A stretch of DNA of 7,310 nucleotides from Pseudomonadota bacterium (lineage in GTDB: Bacteria > Desulfobacterota > Desulfobulbia > Desulfobulbales > JAGXFP01): contig DAOVJK010000146.1 in NCBI GenBank assembly GCA_030673265.1, forward strand, positions 1 through 7,310, in the 5' to 3' direction. The notes under the pieces are model-generated. The model did no database searches. It had not been told where the DNA came from and worked only from the letters and a program-made list of their open reading frames with translations. A program made the position numbers and the translations under genes. This document shows, piece after piece, positions 5,045-7,310 of the stretch. The first letter of the stretch is position 1. Every line of letters begins with the position of its first letter.

Positions 5045-6090
5045 CGAAACCAAACCAGAGGACGCAAGAGCCTGGCGGCGAGGTCCTGGTCTATCTGAAC
5101 AAGAATGATCAGGTGGAGCTGGAGGTGCGGTTGCAGGATGAGACCGTCTGGTTGACCCAGGCCCAGATGGTAGAACTTTTTCAGTCAAGCAAGCAGAACA
5201 TCAGCCATCATATCAAAAATATCTATGGTGAGGGCGAGCTTGCCCCGGAGGCAACTGTCAAAAAATATTTGACAGTTCGCCGGGAAGGGAGCCGGGACGT
5301 CAGCCGGGAACTGGATTATTACAATCTGGACATGATTATCTCGGTCGGCTATCGGGTAAAAAGCGCTGTTGCCACCCGCTTCCGGATCTGGGCCACCCAG
5401 CGCTTGAAGGAGTACCTCGTCAAGGGCTTCACCATGGATGACCAGCGTCTCAAGGAGCGCGGCAACAGCCGCTACTTCGAAGAACTTCTGGCCCGCATCC
5501 GTGATATCCGTTCCTCGGAAAAGGTTTTCTGGCGCAAGGTCCTGGATATCTACGCCACCAGTATTAACTACGATCCCCATTCCGAAGGCTCGCACCTTTT
5601 CTTTAAGCAGGTACAGAACCAGATGCACTGGGCCGCCCACGGCCATACCGCTGCCGAGTTGATCTGCCAGAGGGCCGACGCCAGCCAGCTGCACATGGGC
5701 ATCACCAATTTTTCCGGCAACAAACTCCTGCGGCGGGATGTGGAGGTCGCCAAGAACTATCTGAATGAAGATGAGCTGAACATCCTTAACCGGATGGTGA
5801 CCGCCTATCTCGAAGTCGCGGAGTTACAGGCCCTGAACCGCAAGCCCATGACCATGCAGGACTGGAGCGACCGCTTGCACCAGTTCCTGACCATGACCGG
5901 CCGGGAACTCTTGACCCATGCCGGCACCGTCAGCCATGTGGCTGCGATGGAAAAGGCCCATGCCGAGTATGAAAAGTTTCGTTTGATGAAGCTGGAGGAG
6001 CCGACCGAGGTGGAACGGCATTTTGTCGAGGCGGAGGATGAGGTGAAACGGCTTGAGAAGGGGCGGGGGCGAGGTGGTGAAGATGAGTAA
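5041..6090 (+). CDS. RhuM-family protein (virulence RhuM/DNA-binding family)
   Basis: At 349 aa this is a complete member of the RhuM family, named from a Salmonella pathogenicity-island gene. Its biochemical role is not established. Members often sit inside type I restriction or mobile loci, and some are fused to Fic domains. The N-terminal part has a helix-turn-helix-like stretch (VWLTQAQMVELFQSSKQN, 36-53). The signature YYNLDMIISVGYRVKS (93-108) and ATRFRIWATQRLKEYLVKGF (111-130) follow. Next come the helical middle (FWRKVLDIYATSINYDP, 163-179), the segment HWAAHGHTAAELI (196-208), NFSGNKLLRRDVEVAKNYL (223-241), and a charged C-terminal tail. The start ATG overlaps the mini-ORF stop and has GGGAG eight bases upstream. 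The stop overlaps the hsdS start (ATGAGTAA), a normal operon junction. It appears richer in GC than its surroundings, which fits transfer. Confidence 0.92.
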   Translation: MTKPNQRTQEPGGEVLVYLNKNDQVELEVRLQDETVWLTQAQMVELFQSSKQNISHHIKNIYGEGELAPEATVKKYLTVRREGSRDVSRELDYYNLDMIISVGYRVKSAVATRFRIWATQRLKEYLVKGFTMDDQRLKERGNSRYFEELLARIRDIRSSEKVFWRKVLDIYATSINYDPHSEGSHLFFKQVQNQMHWAAHGHTAAELICQRADASQLHMGITNFSGNKLLRRDVEVAKNYLNEDELNILNRMVTAYLEVAELQALNRKPMTMQDWSDRLHQFLTMTGRELLTHAGTVSHVAAMEKAHAEYEKFRLMKLEEPTEVERHFVEAEDEVKRLEKGRGRGGEDE

Positions 6091-6475
6091 CCACGAAAGA
6101 AACAGAAGGTGGGGAAATATCTTAGTTGGAGAGAAAAATAGGATTGTGTCGGAGCGATTTGTTCCAGGAGGAATAGTTGGAGGACATCATTCAAACCTCT
6201 TAGAGATATCATCACATTCAGAGGTGGCGGTACTCCATCAAAGAATGTTTCAGAGTATTGGGATGGGGATATTCCCTTGGGCTACTGTTAAAGATTTTAC
6301 CTCAACTTCACTTTCTGGAACCCAGGATTATATTGCCCGAAGGGCTTAAGAACTAGCTCAGCAAATTTGATACCCAAAGGACATGTCATTATTCCAACGA
6401 GGATGTCATTAGGTAAGGCTGCGATAAACTCAATTGATCTTGCACTCAACCAAGACCTCAGGGTGTTGGTAATGG
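6083..6475 (+). pseudogene. hsdS: Type I restriction specificity subunit, frameshifted remnant
   Basis: HsdS is the DNA-recognition subunit of type I restriction-modification complexes. The likely start ATG 6083 overlaps the RhuM stop. The N-terminal target-recognition domain is recognisable only by changing frame. PLRDIITFRGGGTPSK and EYWDGDIP lie at about 6196-6276; WATVKDFTSTSLSGTQDYI at 6278-6334; EGLKN at 6339-6353; SSANLIPKGHVIIPTR, MSLGKAAINSIDL and NQDLR from 6355 on. Frame steps near 6277, 6338 and 6354 each behave like one extra base, and the third creates a TAG. An earlier frame change lies between the start and about 6178. After ~6463 HsdS similarity ends, so the second recognition domain is missing. 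The gene is not expected to give a working subunit unless the shifts are sequence errors. Confidence 0.85.
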
Positions 6476-6729
6476 ATGAGGGTAAGGCCGTGCTGGAAGT
6501 GGTTGGCAGGTATGCCAAATCATGGTCGCTGCTGCTTAAATACGATGAAGACCGCTTGGTACTCCCCCTGGACCGAAAGCGACCCGACGCAAAAGGATTT
6601 GCTGATCCGATTGATTATGAATATGCTGGCCCAAGGGGAAAAAGAATTAACCATGATTTACCCCCGCCGAAAACAGAACAAAAGCCAAAAGCGGATGTGA
6701 CCCCTTTTGCTCAGTCGGATTGTACGTAA
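6367..6729 (+). pseudogene. Chimeric ORF: HsdS end joined to RhuM-Fic linker piece
   Basis: This open frame (TTG 6367 to TAA 6729, 120 codons) begins as HsdS (IPKGHVIIPTRMSLGKAA, then NQDLR). At about 6463-6475 it passes in frame into DEGKAVLEVVGRYAKSW and LLLKYDEDRLVLP (to ~6570). I recognise the latter as the segment linking the RhuM and Fic domains in RhuM-Fic fusion proteins. The Fic motif HPFxxGNKR does not follow. The rest (GFADPIDYEYA, then NHDLPPPKTEQKPKAD) is unassigned. The ORF has no ribosome site or ATG of its own and is best read as the outcome of deletion or recombination between two genes. The RhuM-Fic match is from memory and should be searched. Confidence 0.6.
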
Positions 6730-6805
6730 TGTGGAGAAGGAGTCTGGTCAATCGGAAGAATATGGGACTTTGCTCAAACCATACCAAATAGAGATACTAG
6801 GCTAA
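6701..6805 (+). pseudogene. Unassigned C-terminal coding remnant
   Basis: In the frame one base ahead of the chimeric ORF, the sequence reads RIVRNVEKESGQSEEYG then TLLKPYQIEILG and stops at TAA 6803-6805. It looks like the charged, helical end of a real protein. A one-base shift near 6712-6720 would join it to the upstream TPFAQ. I cannot name the protein. The stop abuts repeat copy B3. Confidence 0.35.
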
Positions 6806-6806
6806 T

Positions 6807-6835
6807 AATGCAATAACGCAAGCCTGACCCCGGAC
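6807..6835 (+). repeat. Repeat family B, copy 3
   Basis: AATGCAATAACGCAAG followed by CCTGACCCCGGAC. It aligns with copy 2 apart from two single-base gaps and a few substitutions, and closes the right side of the RhuM/HsdS module. Confidence 0.75.
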
Positions 6836-6884
6836 TCAATTAACTTTGGTTAAAAATGTGACAATCGCCAAATAACCAGAAACT

Positions 6885-6919
6885 TTGAATTGGCAATAAA
6901 GGTGAACCCCACGTTCACC
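6885..6919 (+). repeat. Family A-like tract with 7-bp hairpin
   Basis: TTGAATTGGCAAT (6885-6897) repeats the left flank of family A copy 1 (4293-4305), and both run on to a CCCC core. GGTGAAC (6901-6907) pairs with GTTCACC (6913-6919) over a five-base loop. No T-run follows on the plus strand, and only a weak TTTATT on the minus strand, so I do not call a terminator. Confidence 0.5.
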
Positions 6920-7109
6920 GACCTAACCGTAACTAAAAAAACAGGATAGGGCTACAAATGCCTAACCAATATTGGAGAAAGTTAGCACGGGTGAACAACA
7001 GACTGCTTTCGGCCACCCAACGAAAAAAACAGAACAATGCAAGAATTGCAAAACGTGACCGCTCCTCCAGAAAAACAAATAAAATTTGTACCGGCCTTTT
7101 AACGTTGAG

Positions 7110-7194
7110 CTAACCTGACCGAATATAGCCGTTTTTAGAAGCAATGAAACACAACCCTACACAACAAGCACGAAGAGTGGACGGTCAGGTTTAG
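7110..7194. repeat. Inverted repeat with ~60-bp spacer
   Basis: CTAACCTGACCG (7110-7121) matches the reverse complement of CGGTCAGGTTTAG (7182-7194) with a single extra T. It could be the ends of a miniature element of ~85 bp or a long-loop hairpin. Confidence 0.55.
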
Positions 7195-7213
7195 TGACTG
7201 GTTAAAAGTATAC

Positions 7214-7310
7214 TTATTTTAGACCACGTTGAATAAGTTGGTTCCATAATTCAAAATCAGGAAATTTCAAATTCGGACAGATAGTAATTGCCCTTTCTTC
7301 TTTTTCCCAA
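7214..7310 (-). CDS. C-terminal end of an unidentified minus-strand gene (partial)
   Basis: The minus strand is open from the right edge to TAA at 7216-7214. It reads WEKEERAITICPNLKFP then DFELWNQLIQRGLK (31 residues). Residue composition and the helical end look like real protein, but the length is too short to assign a family. The other two minus-strand frames have stops here. Confidence 0.4.
   Translation of the reverse strand, partial: WEKEERAITICPNLKFPDFELWNQLIQRGLK

Larger units (their letters stand above)
6806..7213. other. Region of 408 bp without a supported gene
   Basis: This holds repeat copy B3, a family A-like tract with a hairpin (6885-6919) and an inverted repeat (7110-7194). 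A 51-codon, very basic plus-strand frame (6958-7113, starting MPNQYWRKLARVNN) has a purine-rich stretch before its ATG, but I have no family for it and do not call it. No RNA gene is seen. Confidence 0.5.

Noticed and set aside
5185..5694. Minus-strand 169-codon open frame inside the RhuM gene
   Set aside because: It lies fully opposite a strong family match and has no recognisable protein features.
6959..7111. Possible integron attC site (GCCTAAC ... GTTGAGC)
   Set aside because: The end sequences fit the loose core consensus, but the interior does not fold as inverted repeats, the length is above the usual range, and no integrase is seen.
6958..7113. Plus-strand 51-codon very basic frame, and the opposite minus-strand 60-codon frame
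   Set aside because: Neither has a family; they overlap each other on opposite strands; the composition fits AT-rich noncoding DNA.

Overview
The window reads as a chromosomal segment, probably at a contig end, from a deltaproteobacterium-like organism (Desulfobacterota, possibly Desulfobulbales). This rests on the look of the housekeeping proteins (a YciH/SUI1 protein with an N-terminal Cys cluster, and an RNase HI carrying a hybrid-binding domain), on base composition near 50% GC, and on small Cys-rich hypothetical proteins. It is an inference without database support.

Left part (1-3636), conserved-looking genes. A minus-strand pyruvate kinase gene runs off the left edge. Its sequence is broken by a perfect 100-bp palindrome with no spacer (1-100), most likely an assembly or library artefact. 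After a 561-bp divergent intergenic region comes a tight plus-strand cluster: a secreted MORN-repeat protein (1059-1331), RNase HI (1338-2039) and a YciH/SUI1 initiation-factor-like protein (2048-2410), with gaps of 6 and 8 bp. Next are a single-helix membrane protein with a GTG start (2686-2994) and a pair of small Cys-rich proteins (3153-3437 and 3466-3636). The second of that pair is a 56-residue CxxC...CxxC zinc-ribbon-like protein.

Middle part (3637-4960), a graveyard of gene pieces set among short repeats. It holds the last ~59 codons of an S13-type D-Ala-D-Ala carboxypeptidase (minus strand), an internal piece of a RhuM-family gene, an orphan terminator, and the two-helix membrane start of an Mrr-type restriction endonuclease with no nuclease domain. 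Two related short repeat families, both with a GACCCC or GTCCCC-type core, sit at or near the edges of these pieces.

Right part (4961-6805), a decayed defence-type module. An intact RhuM-family gene (5041-6090) overlaps a 27-codon mini-ORF at ATGA and the start of a type I restriction specificity gene (hsdS) at its end. The hsdS is broken by several one-base frame changes. It then runs in frame into the linker region of a different RhuM-Fic type protein, forming a chimera, and the module ends at another copy of the repeat.

The far right (6806-7310) has no clear gene except the end of an unidentified minus-strand gene at the edge. The most interesting point is the array-like organisation: cassette-sized pieces of defence or mobile genes separated by directly oriented short repeats, with three separate RhuM-derived pieces in about 2.5 kb.
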